DNA from: Streptomyces atratus
Lineage (GTDB): Bacteria > Actinomycetota > Actinomycetes > Streptomycetales > Streptomycetaceae
Assembly (NCBI RefSeq): GCF_900119365.1
Contig: NZ_FPJO01000002.1
Span: 310,001-374,000 of the forward strand
DNA length: 64,000 nt
Reading direction: 5' to 3'
Each line of letters opens with the position of its first letter. Within the stretch, counting starts at the first letter, position 1. Below are positions 1 to 9,496 of the stretch, piece by piece. A program made the translations under genes and the position numbers. The notes beneath the pieces are model-generated. The model had not been told where the DNA came from and made no database searches. It saw only the letters and a program-made list of their open reading frames with translations.

Positions 1-580
1 GATCAACCCGGACATCAAGGTCGGCTGGACCATCGCCAACCAGGTCTACCAGGCCCTGCCCGGCGCCGAGGAGGTCACCGCGGCCTACCGTCACCCCCGC
101 GAGGACGTCTTCATCGAGGCCGCCCGCGGCGACGACTGGATCGGTGTGCAGTCCTACACCCGGACCAAGATCGGCACCGACGGCCCGATACCCACCGCCG
201 ACGGCGTCGAGCGCACCCTCACGCAGTGGGAGTACTACCCCTCCGCGGTCGGCTACGCGCTGCGCCACACCGCCGAGGTCCTGGGCAACGGCATCCCGCT
301 CATCGTGACCGAGAACGGCATCGCGACCGACGACGACAGCCGCCGCGTCGACTACTACACCGGCGCCCTGAACGAGGTCGCCTCCGCGATCCAGGACGGC
401 CTGAACATCCAGGGCTACCTGGCCTGGAGCGCGCTCGACAACTACGAGTGGGGCTCCTACAAGCCCACCTTCGGCCTGATCGGCTGGGACCCGGAGACCT
501 TCGAGCGCCTGCCCAAGCCGTCCGCCGTCTGGCTGGGCGAGATGGGCCGCACGCGCGCACTGCCGCGCATCGCCGACTGA
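1..580 (+). CDS. GH1 beta-glucosidase, 3' part only
   Basis: C-terminal 192 or so residues of a family 1 glycoside hydrolase, which cleaves beta-linked glucosides or other beta-glycosides with retention. The gene starts before the window; the reading frame is open from base 2. The family nucleophile motif TENG is present (Glu codon about 311-313), followed by the conserved aglycone and active-site segment SALDNYEWGSY and the GLIGWD strand. A tail of about 25 residues follows and the stop is at 578-580. No signal peptide can be judged because the N-terminus is absent, but GH1 enzymes of this kind are normally cytoplasmic and follow an ABC sugar transporter. A strong hairpin lies about 70 bp downstream. 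The substrate cannot be told from this fragment. Confidence 0.93.
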   Translation, partial: INPDIKVGWTIANQVYQALPGAEEVTAAYRHPREDVFIEAARGDDWIGVQSYTRTKIGTDGPIPTADGVERTLTQWEYYPSAVGYALRHTAEVLGNGIPLIVTENGIATDDDSRRVDYYTGALNEVASAIQDGLNIQGYLAWSALDNYEWGSYKPTFGLIGWDPETFERLPKPSAVWLGEMGRTRALPRIAD

Positions 581-648
581 CCTCGGCACCCCGGGCCGAC
601 CCACCTCGGCTCCCCCCGACCGGGAGCGACCTGACAGCTCCCGCCCGT

Positions 649-686
649 ACGGGAACCGGCGCCACCTGACGGACGCCGGTTCCCGT
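649..686 (+). terminator. Hairpin terminator after GH1 gene
   Basis: Perfect 13-bp inverted repeat (649-661 and 674-686) with a 12-nt loop, 69 bp past the GH1 stop and well before the next start. There is no T-run, which is usual for Streptomyces terminators. Confidence 0.7.
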
Positions 687-863
687 GCAGCAGGGTCTCT
701 CGACCCTGTGCCCGCGTACGGCGCCGCTCGTGTCCTGCCCTGCTCACGAGCGGCGGCGCACGCCGGTGCCGTACACAGCACGGCGCCCCGCGCCCGCAAT
801 CACGACCGACGAACGAAATCCGCCCACCGCCCACAGCCGGTGGCTCTTCTTCGAGGGGTTCTG

Positions 864-2339
864 ATGGACCGTCGTACGTTTCTCACCGCAGCGGGGACAG
901 GGGCCGCCGCCCTGTCGCTCGGCGCCGTTGCCGCGCCCCCGGCGGGCGCCGCCGCACAGCCCGTGCGCGGCTCGCACGCCCCGCTGCTCCTGCGCTGGTT
1001 CCGCGACACGTATCGCTCGATCGAGGCCATGACGACCGACTTCGGTCTCGCCGTCGACAAGATCGACGTCAGCGGGCCCGGCACTCCCGTGCAGTCGCGT
1101 CAGACCTCCCCCACCAACATCGGCTGCGGCCTCTGGTCGGCCGTGGCCGCCGCCGGGCTCGGGGTGATCGACGACGACACGATGCGCCGACGGCTGGAGC
1201 ACACCGTTCGGGCCGTCGAGAAGCTGGAGCGCCACCACGGCTTCTGGCTCAACTGGTACGACGCGCACGACGGTTCGGTCCTCACCGAGTGGCCCGGCAC
1301 CGGCGACCCGGTCCGCCCGTTCCTCTCCTCCGTCGACAACGCCTGGCTGATCACCGGCCTGCGCATCGCCGCCGACGCCTCGCCCGCGCTGCGTCCCCGC
1401 GTCGCCCGCATCCTGGCCACCGCCGACTGGTCGTACTACTACACGCCGTACGACCCGGCCGACCCGGTCGCCGGCCCCGGACAGCTGCGCGGCGGGTTCT
1501 GGCCCGACACCGAGGAGCCCACCGGGCACCACTACGGCGCGCTCAACACCGAGCCGCGCATGGCCAGTTACCTGGGCATCGCGGACGGCTCGCTGCCCGC
1601 CGACCACTACTGGCACCTGCTGCGCACGATGCTCCCCGAGCACGAGCAGGAGCAGCACCCGCAGGGCAGTCACGTCGCCATGGACGGCGTGCGGGTCTGG
1701 CAGGGGCACTACACCCATCGCGGCCGGAAGATCGTGCCCAGCTGGGGCGGGTCGATGTTCGAGGCCCTGATGGTGCCTCTGTTCGTACCGGAGGCGGAGT
1801 GGTCGCCGAGGTCCTGGGGCCTCACGCACCGCCGGTACGTCCGCAGCCAGATCGAGCACGGCATGGAGGAGGCGGGGTACGGGTACTGGGGCTTCTCCCC
1901 CGCCGACATCCCCGAGGGCGGGTACCAGGAGTACGGCGTCGACGCGATCGGGATGCAGGTCGACGGCTACGCCTCCAACACCGACCGCACGTACACGAAG
2001 GACGGCGAACCGCTGCCGCCCGCCTCGGCGTTCACCAACGGTGTGGTCACGCCGCACGCCTCCTTCCTCGCGCTGCCCTACGCCCCGGACGAGGCGATCG
2101 CCAACCTGCGCGCGCTCGACCGCGACTTCGGCGCCTACCACGCCGGGTACGGCTTCCGGGACTCCGTCAATGTCGGCACCGGGCGGGTCAGCGACTATCT
2201 GCTCGCGCTCGACCAGGGCATGATCGCCGCGGCGCTGGCCCAGGCGATCCGCCCCGGTCTGCTCCAGCGGCCGTTCCGGACCGGCGGATTCCAGTCGAAG
2301 GTGCGACCGCTGCTCGCCAAGGAGCGGTTCTCGATCTGA
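864..2339 (+). CDS. Tat-exported glycoamylase-like (DUF3131-type) protein
   Basis: 491-residue exported protein. The N-terminus carries a twin-arginine signal (DRRTFL, residues 2-7) followed by an Ala/Gly-rich hydrophobic stretch and a likely cleavage site near AGAAA. The mature part is an all-alpha, aromatic-rich barrel of the glycoamylase-like superfamily, with WGGSMFEALM around residues 293-302. That matches the GGxMFEYLMP signature of these proteins, which in other bacteria act on beta-1,2-glucans. The ATG at 864 is chosen because of the GAGGGG about 6 nt upstream and the signal peptide; an earlier in-frame start would add about 50 residues lacking signal character. Its place directly after a GH1 gene suggests extracellular glucan breakdown with intracellular beta-glucoside hydrolysis. 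Substrate is inferred only. Confidence 0.88.
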   Translation: MDRRTFLTAAGTGAAALSLGAVAAPPAGAAAQPVRGSHAPLLLRWFRDTYRSIEAMTTDFGLAVDKIDVSGPGTPVQSRQTSPTNIGCGLWSAVAAAGLGVIDDDTMRRRLEHTVRAVEKLERHHGFWLNWYDAHDGSVLTEWPGTGDPVRPFLSSVDNAWLITGLRIAADASPALRPRVARILATADWSYYYTPYDPADPVAGPGQLRGGFWPDTEEPTGHHYGALNTEPRMASYLGIADGSLPADHYWHLLRTMLPEHEQEQHPQGSHVAMDGVRVWQGHYTHRGRKIVPSWGGSMFEALMVPLFVPEAEWSPRSWGLTHRRYVRSQIEHGMEEAGYGYWGFSPADIPEGGYQEYGVDAIGMQVDGYASNTDRTYTKDGEPLPPASAFTNGVVTPHASFLALPYAPDEAIANLRALDRDFGAYHAGYGFRDSVNVGTGRVSDYLLALDQGMIAAALAQAIRPGLLQRPFRTGGFQSKVRPLLAKERFSI

Positions 2340-2362
2340 CGATCCGGATCCCATCGAGACGT

Positions 2363-2421
2363 GGTGGCGTACCGGTCCGGGGCGGAGCGCTCGGGGCCCG
2401 GCCCCGGCCCGGTACGCCACC
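2363..2421. terminator. Bidirectional terminator between convergent genes
   Basis: A perfect 12-bp inverted repeat (2363-2374 and 2410-2421) encloses a second GC-rich complementary pair. It sits exactly between the stops of the convergent genes ending at 2339 and 2439, so it can serve both. Confidence 0.7.
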
Positions 2422-2438
2422 GCCCGGTTCCGGTCCGC

Positions 2439-3494
2439 TCAGTTCCAGCCCGCGCGGTACGCCACCCAGTCGCCGTCCCGCGCGGCGAAGTCGACGTAGA
2501 GCGCGACCCCGAACCGTTCGCGGCCGCGGTCCGTGCGCCCCAGTCCCAGCCGGGTGCCGCGGACCGCGGCCGCGACCGTCTCGGCCGACTCATGGTGACC
2601 GAGGTCGTTCTCGTGGAAGAACGGCAGCCCCATCAGCAGATCGGTGTCCTTCGGCGTCACTTCGAGGGCGAGCGCCGTCTGGTGGGCGACATAGCCGCCG
2701 AACATCCCCTCCAGGGGCATCCAGGTGTCGTACGACATGACGGCGATCTGGTCGACCCGGCGCGCGACCTGTCCGAAGAACTTCTGCGACCACCATTTCT
2801 CGCTGCCGCTGAGCGCGCCGATCACGCTGTGTGCCGCCGGCAGCGGGTCGATCTGGTGGGCCGCGACCGACAGCTGCGCCCCGCGCGCCCCGGTGAGCGC
2901 GCCGAGGTCGTCGAGGAGCGAGAGGTAGTGGCGGTCGCCGGAGTGCAGCGGTTCCAGGTCGAAGTGGACGCCGTCGAACCCGGCGTCCAGGATCTGCCGG
3001 GCCGAGGCGACCACGGCGGTGCGGGACGCGGCCCGCTCCAGGCGCAGCCCGTCGGGCCCCTCGGTGGCGAGTACGTCGCCGAGCCAGGCCTGGACCCGGA
3101 TGCCGGGCAGGGTGCGGTGCACGGCGTCGATCAGCCACCGGGCCCTCGGGTAGCCCGTGGCGGGCAGGGTTCCGTCGTGCTCCAGCGGTCCGGCGTGGAC
3201 GTACAGGTCCTTGATCCCGGTCCCCTCGATCCGGGCGGCGAAGGCGGCGAGGTCGGCGGCGTCCTTGCGTCCGTCGACCCAGGCGTGGCCGAGCCAGATG
3301 GCGTCGCGGCCCCGGGTGCGGGTGCCGTCGCCGGGGTCGCCGGAGTAGTTGAGCCGCAGGGCGACTCCCGCGGTGAGGACCGGCACCACGATCACCAGGA
3401 CGGCTCCCAGCGCGATCCGTCTCGGCCAGGTCCAGCGGAACCGGGCCGCCCGTCCCCGTATCTCCCCGGCCATGCGCCTGATCCCTGTGAGCAC
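2439..3494 (-). CDS. Membrane-anchored TIM-barrel (GH18-like) hydrolase
   Basis: 351 residues. Residues 27-46 form one hydrophobic segment after a basic N-terminus, giving a type II anchor or uncleaved signal; the rest is extracytoplasmic. The domain looks like a (beta/alpha)8 barrel, with DGVHFDLEPL at about 174-183 resembling the DGxxxDxE catalytic strand of GH18-type enzymes, then SVAAHQID and VMSYDTW, also typical late strands of that fold. The canonical motif is not fully kept, so activity on chitin-like polymers is only a suggestion. The start is the GTG at 3494 with GGGGGA about 6 nt upstream; an ORF extension of 17 residues upstream lacks a ribosome site. It is convergent with the glycoamylase-like gene and divergent from the TPM gene. 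Confidence 0.82.
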   Translation of the reverse strand: MLTGIRRMAGEIRGRAARFRWTWPRRIALGAVLVIVVPVLTAGVALRLNYSGDPGDGTRTRGRDAIWLGHAWVDGRKDAADLAAFAARIEGTGIKDLYVHAGPLEHDGTLPATGYPRARWLIDAVHRTLPGIRVQAWLGDVLATEGPDGLRLERAASRTAVVASARQILDAGFDGVHFDLEPLHSGDRHYLSLLDDLGALTGARGAQLSVAAHQIDPLPAAHSVIGALSGSEKWWSQKFFGQVARRVDQIAVMSYDTWMPLEGMFGGYVAHQTALALEVTPKDTDLLMGLPFFHENDLGHHESAETVAAAVRGTRLGLGRTDRGRERFGVALYVDFAARDGDWVAYRAGWN

Positions 3495-3625
3495 GTCCGT
3501 CTCCCCCTGTGTGCCGGTGTGCCGTAGCCGTACGAAGGGCATCATGGCGCACCGCCTCGGGGGCGACGGCGGGCCGGGTCGCCGGGTCGCGGGTCACGGA
3601 GGGTGGACATAGCCTCACAAAGGTG

Positions 3626-5737
3626 ATGCCGCTCGTGAGCCGTACCCGGATACCCGTACCGGGCCGGGCCCTTCTCGCCGCGCTGCTGGCGGTGTGCTGG
3701 CTGGCCCTTCCCGCAGCGCCGGCCGCTCGCGCCGACGATCCCGTCACGCTGTCCCGGGACGGGCAGATCACCGACAAGGCGGGGGCGCTCGGCGACCGCA
3801 GGGACCAGGTGCGCGCCGCACTCGACCGGCTGTACGGGGAACGCCGCGTCCAGCTCTTCGTCGTGTACGTGCGGGACTTCTCCGGGCGGTCCGCGCAGAG
3901 CTGGGCCGATGCGACGGCCGACCGCAACGGCCTCGGCCGCGACGACATCCTGCTCGCCGTCGCCACCCACGACCGGAGTTACGCGTACACGGTCGAACAG
4001 GGCTCCCGGCTCACCGACGCACAGCTCGACGACGTGGCGCGCACGGCGATCGAGCCCGCGCTCCGGGAGAACGACTGGGCCGGTGCGGCGATCGGCTACT
4101 CCGCCGTACTGGCCGGCAAGGCCGTGCCCACCCCGGCCGTCACCCCCGGGGTCGCCGATCCCGGAACCAGCGGCTCCGGCGGAACGAGCGCCACGGACCT
4201 GATCCTTCCGGTGGTCGTCGTGGGCGGGGCGGCAGCGGCGGCCGGCTACGCGTACACCCGGCGCAGGCGGCGCGCCACGACCCGTACCACGCCCGGCGCG
4301 AAGGGCTGGGGTCCCGCTTCCGCCGGGCCGGGCGGCTCGCCTGCGCCGACCCCGCTGCCGGAGCTGGACGCCCGCGCGAAGGAGGCGCTGGTGGAGACGG
4401 ACGACGCGGTCCGCACCAGCGAGGAGGAACTGGGGTTCGCCACCGCCCAGTTCGGCGAGGAGGCCGCGGCCCCGTTCACGGAGGCCGTCGGGTACGCGAA
4501 GGGCGAGCTGACGGCCGCGTTCCGGCTGCGCCAGCAGCTGGACGACGCCTTTCCCGAGGACGACGCGACCAGACGCCGGATGCTCGACGAGATCATCGGC
4601 CGCTGCACGGACGCGGGCTCCCGCCTGGACGCCGTGTCCGGGGACTTCGACCGGCTGCGCGCCCTGGAACGCGACGCCCCGCAGGCCCTGGCCACCGCCG
4701 AGGCGGCGTTCCGGGCACTCGCCGGGCGGGTCTCGGCGGCCGAAACCACCCTGACCACGATGCGCGAGGAGTACGCGGAGTCGGCCTTCGCCGCCGTCGC
4801 CGGAGACATCGAGCAGGCCAAGGACCGGCTCGTCTTCGCCACGTCGAGCCTCAACCGGGGCCGGCAGTCGGTGGACAGCACCAACCATTCCGCGGCTGCG
4901 GTGTACATCCGGGCCACCGAGGGCGCCGTCGACCAGGCGACCACCCTCGTCGACGCGGTGGAGCGGCGGAGCCGGGAACTCGTGGGGGCGGCGGGGCGGC
5001 TGCCCGCCGCCCTCACCGAGACGGAGACCGATCTGGCCGATGCGGGCGGGCTGCTCGAAGGCACCGGGGAGGGTGCGCCGACCGCGGACCTGCGGGGCCG
5101 GATCGCCCGCGCGAAGTCGGTGCTCGGCGATGTGCGGGCGGAGATGCGGGCCGGCCCGTACGACCCGATCGACGCGCTGCGCAGGGTGGAGGAGGCGGAC
5201 GCGGCGCTCGACGCGGCGCTGGCCGGCGTCCGCGAGCGGGAAGCGGGCGACCGGCGGGCCCGCTCCCTCCTGGACGGGGCGGTGCTCACGGCGCGTTCGG
5301 CGATCGCCGCGGCGGCCGACTTCATCACCACGAACCGGGGGGCGGTGGGCAGCCAGGCCCGGACCCGGCTGGCGGAGGCCCAGCGGCGGCTGGAGCGGTC
5401 CCGCGAGCTGGCCGGGTCGAAGGATCCGCAGGGGGCGCTGGCCGAGGCGCAGCAGGCGGATTCCCTGGCCGGGCAAGCCCGGAGCCTGGCCGAACAGGAT
5501 GTGCGCGCGTACGGGAACCGGAACGGTCCGGGCGGTGCGCGGGGGACGGGCGGCGGGGTCGGCGGCGCGGTGCTCGGCGGCATCATCCTCGGCGGCCTCC
5601 TGGGCGGCGGGGGCGGGCGCGGCGGCGGCGTTCACGGCGGAGGGTTCGGCGGCGGGGGACACGGAGGGGCCGCCGGGCCCGGCAGCTTCGGCGGCGGGGG
5701 CACGCGCGGCCGGCGCGGTGGCGGCGGCCGTTTCTGA
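3626..5737 (+). CDS. TPM-domain membrane protein with coiled coil and Gly-rich tail
   Basis: About 703 residues. An N-terminal signal peptide (Leu/Ala-rich core, cleavage near ARA-DD) is followed by a TPM domain at roughly 40-170, the small alpha/beta domain once called TPM_phosphatase. A transmembrane helix at about 192-211 precedes a long cytoplasmic Ala/Glu/Arg-rich helical region (about 245-620, probable coiled coil) and a glycine-rich tail ending GGGGRF. This architecture is common in Streptomyces; the function is unknown but it is often linked to envelope stress and found next to PspA-like genes, and a coding remnant that may be PspA-like follows here. ATG 3626 is preferred, but GTG 3623 and GTG 3635 are also possible because no good ribosome site decides. 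Confidence 0.85.
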   Translation: MPLVSRTRIPVPGRALLAALLAVCWLALPAAPAARADDPVTLSRDGQITDKAGALGDRRDQVRAALDRLYGERRVQLFVVYVRDFSGRSAQSWADATADRNGLGRDDILLAVATHDRSYAYTVEQGSRLTDAQLDDVARTAIEPALRENDWAGAAIGYSAVLAGKAVPTPAVTPGVADPGTSGSGGTSATDLILPVVVVGGAAAAAGYAYTRRRRRATTRTTPGAKGWGPASAGPGGSPAPTPLPELDARAKEALVETDDAVRTSEEELGFATAQFGEEAAAPFTEAVGYAKGELTAAFRLRQQLDDAFPEDDATRRRMLDEIIGRCTDAGSRLDAVSGDFDRLRALERDAPQALATAEAAFRALAGRVSAAETTLTTMREEYAESAFAAVAGDIEQAKDRLVFATSSLNRGRQSVDSTNHSAAAVYIRATEGAVDQATTLVDAVERRSRELVGAAGRLPAALTETETDLADAGGLLEGTGEGAPTADLRGRIARAKSVLGDVRAEMRAGPYDPIDALRRVEEADAALDAALAGVREREAGDRRARSLLDGAVLTARSAIAAAADFITTNRGAVGSQARTRLAEAQRRLERSRELAGSKDPQGALAEAQQADSLAGQARSLAEQDVRAYGNRNGPGGARGTGGGVGGAVLGGIILGGLLGGGGGRGGGVHGGGFGGGGHGGAAGPGSFGGGGTRGRRGGGGRF

Positions 5738-5798
5738 GCTGCCGGCACGGGCACCGGCCCAAGGCTTCATCCACAGGCAACGCATACGGAGATCCCCC

Positions 5799-5894
5799 GC
5801 GTCGTCCCTGGACGCGCAGTTCGAGCAACTGGACAGCCTGGGTGACAGCGCCGAGGCCGATGCCCGGCTGGCGGCGCTGAAGTCGGCCTCGTGA
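5799..5894 (+). pseudogene. C-terminal coding remnant, possibly PspA/IM30-like
   Basis: About 31 codons ending in TGA at 5892-5894 read as a helical, acidic segment ending ADARLAALKSAS. Nearly every codon ends in G or C, as in real local genes, but there is no start codon or upstream domain: only 61 bp separates it from the TPM stop. The ending resembles the xxxELAALK tail of PspA/IM30 proteins, and the TPM neighbour supports that. It is best read as the last part of a gene whose body was deleted. Family assignment is tentative. Confidence 0.4.
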
Positions 5895-5923
5895 CCGCTG
5901 CCGGACGGGCCCCGGCGGCCCGC

Positions 5924-8488
5924 TCAGTACATGCTCAGCAGCTGCTCGACCGTGAGTTCGGCGGTGGGCTCCCCGTCGGGGAGGTCCAGTTCGAACCAGA
6001 CGGTCTTGCCGCGCGGCATCCGCCGCGACCCCCAGGCCACGCTCAGCAGCCCGACCAGTTGGAGTCCGCGCCCGCCCTCGTCGGTGTCGCGGGCCCGCCG
6101 CCGCCGGGGCTGGACGAGTCCGGAGTCCCACACCTCGCACACCAGGGTGCGGTCGCGCAGCAGCCTGAGCCGGATCTCGCCCTCCCCGTACCGCAGGGCA
6201 TTGGTGACCAGCTCGCTGACCAGTAGTTCGGTCGTGTCCACCAGGTCGTCCAGGCCCCAGGCGAGCAGCCGGCCACGGGCCAGTTCGCGGGCGCGGCCGA
6301 CGGAGCGGGGCTCGCGGGGCAGCCGCCAGTCGCCGACCGCGTCGGCCCGCAGTCCCTGGATACGGGCCACCAGCAGGGCGATGTCGTCCTCGCCGTGCCG
6401 GGTGTCGAGGGTGGTCAGCACGTGGTCGCAGAGGTCCTCGACCGGCCGGTGCGGATCGACGAGCGCGCCGCGCAGGGCGTCGAGCCCCTCGTCGAGCGGG
6501 TGGTCGCGGGACTCGACGAGCCCGTCCGTGTAGAGGGCGAGTACGGAGCCCTCCTTGAGCTCGATCTCGACCTCCTCGAAGGGTTCGCCGCCGACGCCGA
6601 GCGGCATTCCGGGCGGGACGTCGAGCAGCAGGGCGGCCTCGCCGGGTTCGGCCACGGCGGGTGGGAGGTGGCCCGCGTTGGCGAAGGTGCACCGCCGGGT
6701 GACCGGGTCGTAGACCGCGTACACGCAGGTCGCCAGGTAGACCTCGGAGAGGTCCGCCTCACGGGACTTGTGGGCGGCCCGCGAAGGCCACTGGGAGCCG
6801 CCGCCGGAGGCGTTGCCCCCGCCGGGGCTGCCGAGTCCGCGGGCGACCTCGTCGAGCGCGGAGAGCACCTCGGCGGGTTCCAGGTCCAGGAGGGCCAGGG
6901 TCCGTACGGCGGTGCGCAGTTCGCCCATGGCGACGGCGGCCCGCAGCCCGCGGCCCATCACGTCGCCGACGACGAGGGCGGTGCGGTGGCCGGGGAGTTC
7001 GATCACGTCGAACCAGTCGCCGCCCACTTCGGTGGCCGTGTTGCCGGGGAGGTAGCGGCAGGCGATGTCGAGGCCCGCGGCGACGGGGTCGCCGGGCGGC
7101 AGGAGGCTGCGCTGGAGGATCAGCGCGCGCTCGTGCTCGCGCCGGTAGAGGCGTGCGTTGTCGATGCAGACCGCGGCGCGGGCGGCGAGCTCGGTGGCCA
7201 GGGCCCGGTCCCGCTCGCCGAAGGGCTCGCTGCCCTTCGTACGGGAGAACTGCACGAGGCCGACCACCGTGTCGTGGGCGACCATCGGCACGGCGAGCGT
7301 GGACTGGACGAAGCCCCGGTCGTCGCCGGGCACGTCCTCGACGTGGCCGGTGCGCAGGGCGATGGCGCACGGCGAGTTGAACGAGAAGCGGTGTACGGAG
7401 CCGAGCTCGGGCGAGCCGGTGTCCGCGGCGATGTCGGGCAGGGCGTCCGACACCGCGCTGGCCAGGGCCACGCGGCGCAGTTCGGCGGAGGTGCCGACGG
7501 ATTCCTGACGGAGTGAATCCCAGCTTCCGGGCGGTGCGTCGTCGCCGGTGAGCAGCCCCTGGTAGAGGTCGACGGAGGCGAGGTCGCAGAAGCCGGGCAC
7601 GGCGACGTCGAGGAGTTCGCGGGCGGTGGTCTCCAGGTCGAGGGAGTTGCCGATGCGGGCGCTGGCCTCGTTGAGCAGGGCGAGGTTGCGGCGGGCGCTG
7701 GCGGCCTCGCGGGCTGCGATGTGCCTGCGGGTGACGTCGGTGGCCAGTCCGGCGACGCCGATGGGGCGGCCGGAGCCGCTGTGCACGCGGTAGAGGTTCA
7801 TGGACCAGTGGCGGCTGCCGGGTTCGCCGGGTGCGGTGCCGATGACCTGGAGATCGGTGACGGAGGTCCCGGTCTCCAGGACGCGTTCGATGGTGGCGGT
7901 GAGCCGGTCGGCCTCGGGGCCGGAGAGGTAGTCCTCGACCGTGCGGCCGCGGTGGTCCTCGGCCCGGCCGCCGAAGACGGTGGCGAAGCGCTGGTTGGCT
8001 CGGACGACCGAGAGGTCCGTACCGAACAGCACGAAGCCGAAGGGAGATTGGCCGAATATGGCCTGTGAGGCGGCGAGGTCCGTCTCGATGTGGCGCAGGG
8101 CCCGGACGTCCACGACGATGCAGAGCGCGGCCCGTTCGCCACTCGCCGTCCCGCTCGGCATCACATAGATCTCGGCGAGCCCGTGCACGCCGTCCTCGCC
8201 CGGTATCCGGAAGGGGACGAGGCCCGTCCACTCCTTGCCGTCGAGGATCTCGCCGACCCTGCGCCGCCCGTCGGTGCGCAGTTCGGCGGGCATGAATGCC
8301 TCGACCGGATCCATGCCCACCGCTCTGTCCGCGGCAATGCCGAAGAGGCCGGCGGCCCGGCGGCTCCACTGCTCGATCAGGCCATCGGGGCCGATCGAGA
8401 AGGAGGCGACCCTGATGTAGTCGTAGATCGAGCCAGGCGGGCTGCTCTGCCACACGATCTCGCCCGCTGTCCCAGGTATTTCGCTCAC
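5924..8488 (-). CDS. PAS-PAS-GAF-SpoIIE phosphatase-HATPase
   Basis: 854-residue soluble multidomain regulator. In order: two PAS domains (about 20-130 and 145-255), a GAF domain (about 265-440), a PP2C/SpoIIE phosphatase (about 460-685, with VGGDWFDV, LVVGDVMGRG and EDDIALL metal-binding motifs), and a C-terminal HATPase_c_2 kinase-like domain (about 715-835, with ELVTNALRYG and GGRGLQLV). Proteins of this plan dephosphorylate anti-sigma-factor antagonists, and the HATPase part may act as an anti-sigma or serine kinase. It therefore probably links a small-molecule or redox signal to a sigma-B-like switch. The GTG at 8488 has GGAGGGG about 7 nt upstream. It is convergent with the TPM region; another HATPase gene lies just upstream on the same strand. 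Confidence 0.93.
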   Translation of the reverse strand: MSEIPGTAGEIVWQSSPPGSIYDYIRVASFSIGPDGLIEQWSRRAAGLFGIAADRAVGMDPVEAFMPAELRTDGRRRVGEILDGKEWTGLVPFRIPGEDGVHGLAEIYVMPSGTASGERAALCIVVDVRALRHIETDLAASQAIFGQSPFGFVLFGTDLSVVRANQRFATVFGGRAEDHRGRTVEDYLSGPEADRLTATIERVLETGTSVTDLQVIGTAPGEPGSRHWSMNLYRVHSGSGRPIGVAGLATDVTRRHIAAREAASARRNLALLNEASARIGNSLDLETTARELLDVAVPGFCDLASVDLYQGLLTGDDAPPGSWDSLRQESVGTSAELRRVALASAVSDALPDIAADTGSPELGSVHRFSFNSPCAIALRTGHVEDVPGDDRGFVQSTLAVPMVAHDTVVGLVQFSRTKGSEPFGERDRALATELAARAAVCIDNARLYRREHERALILQRSLLPPGDPVAAGLDIACRYLPGNTATEVGGDWFDVIELPGHRTALVVGDVMGRGLRAAVAMGELRTAVRTLALLDLEPAEVLSALDEVARGLGSPGGGNASGGGSQWPSRAAHKSREADLSEVYLATCVYAVYDPVTRRCTFANAGHLPPAVAEPGEAALLLDVPPGMPLGVGGEPFEEVEIELKEGSVLALYTDGLVESRDHPLDEGLDALRGALVDPHRPVEDLCDHVLTTLDTRHGEDDIALLVARIQGLRADAVGDWRLPREPRSVGRARELARGRLLAWGLDDLVDTTELLVSELVTNALRYGEGEIRLRLLRDRTLVCEVWDSGLVQPRRRRARDTDEGGRGLQLVGLLSVAWGSRRMPRGKTVWFELDLPDGEPTAELTVEQLLSMY

Positions 8489-8648
8489 GCGACCGTCCCC
8501 TCCAGCTCACACACCGGACCGGTCCTGCCCGCAGTATTCAGTACTCCGGCCCCAACCGACACGGCGTTCACGATCACAGCACGGTCTCAGTCCATTTCAG
8601 CCAGCTTCTGGCCGACCCCTGGTGATCGCTGTCCGTCCCACCCCACTC

Positions 8649-9068
8649 CTAACCAGGCAGAGCCAGCTCGAACCACACGGTCTTGCCGGTCTTTCCCCGC
8701 CTGGTCCCCCAGCGGCGGGCGGAACACGCCACCAGCTGCAGTCCTCTGCCGCCTTCGTCCTCGGGGCCAGCCATGCGTTCGGTGGGCGGATCCGGAAGCG
8801 GATCGGAGACTTCCACGAGCAGTCCGGGGTGCGCGGCGGGGCCGTCACCGTTGGGATGAGGGCGCACCAGACGTACGCCGATGGGGCCCGATGTATACCG
8901 CATCGAGTTGGTCACCAACTCGCTGACCAGCAGAACCGTCACATCCCCGACAACCGCGTCGAGCCCCCAGGCACTCAACGCCTCATGGACTGCGTGCCGC
9001 GCGGATCGCACGGCGCCCGGCACAGCCGGAAAGGTCCACTCGGCGCAGTCGCCTTCACTGTCGATCAC
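8649..9068 (-). CDS. HATPase_c anti-sigma-like regulatory protein
   Basis: About 139 residues forming a single GHKL ATPase domain of the RsbW/SpoIIAB type: LLVSELVTNSMRY (N box), GRGLQLV (G2 box) and a final KTVWFEL strand. Such proteins bind and phosphorylate STAS antagonists or sequester sigma factors. It closely resembles the C-terminal domain of the adjacent phosphatase (same GKTVWFEL ending), suggesting the two were once fused or duplicated. The GTG at 9068 is favoured by a GGGAAG 8 nt upstream; an alternative GTG is at 9077 and an ORF extends to 9128. It lies 160 bp upstream of the phosphatase gene on the same strand. Confidence 0.85.
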   Translation of the reverse strand: MIDSEGDCAEWTFPAVPGAVRSARHAVHEALSAWGLDAVVGDVTVLLVSELVTNSMRYTSGPIGVRLVRPHPNGDGPAAHPGLLVEVSDPLPDPPTERMAGPEDEGGRGLQLVACSARRWGTRRGKTGKTVWFELALPG

Positions 9069-9496
9069 GCCGATCACTTCCCGGGGCCGGCAGCGGGGAA
9101 CACCCTGTCTACAAGGGTTATTCAGCACATACCCGATATTTGGGGTGAACTACCGCCAGGATCGACACGTGGGGCGTACGGGTGTACGACCGCGCACACG
9201 AACAGATGCGCACCGGGAGAAGGGGCGCACGAGCCGATCGGCACGCGCCGCCGCCCCGGCGTTTGCCCCGGTCAACCACCTCCCCGGCGCCCCGCCGCGC
9301 GCCGGTGTTCCGACAGCACCGCACGGCGGCCGCACCCGGCCCCGAAGTCACGTCGGGCCGTGCGCAGTTGACGTACGCACGCCGGCCACGGGCGAGAGCC
9401 CGCGACCGGGCGGATCGCCGGCGCCGGCGACGGTTGCCGGTGAAGTGCCCCAGCCCCCCTGGCCACTTGGCGGCAAAAGACGCGGTCGGGGCCGAA
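9069..9496. other. Non-coding spacer
   Basis: 428 bp between two minus-strand genes. No ORF here has convincing start, codon bias or domain character. It should hold the promoter of the HATPase gene; I saw no clear -35/-10 pair. Confidence 0.5.

Noticed and set aside
744..2420. Long minus-strand ORF opposite the glycoamylase-like gene
   Set aside because: It is the mirror of a high-GC gene: Arg/Gly/Pro/Val-rich with no domain, start site or ribosome site. Similar mirrors at 3542-5785, 45825-48443 and 52556-54559 were rejected for the same reason.
9100..9140. Sigma-B-type promoter (GGGTAT) before the HATPase gene
   Set aside because: GGGTAT is present on the minus strand, but no GNNT-type -35 element lies at the right spacing.
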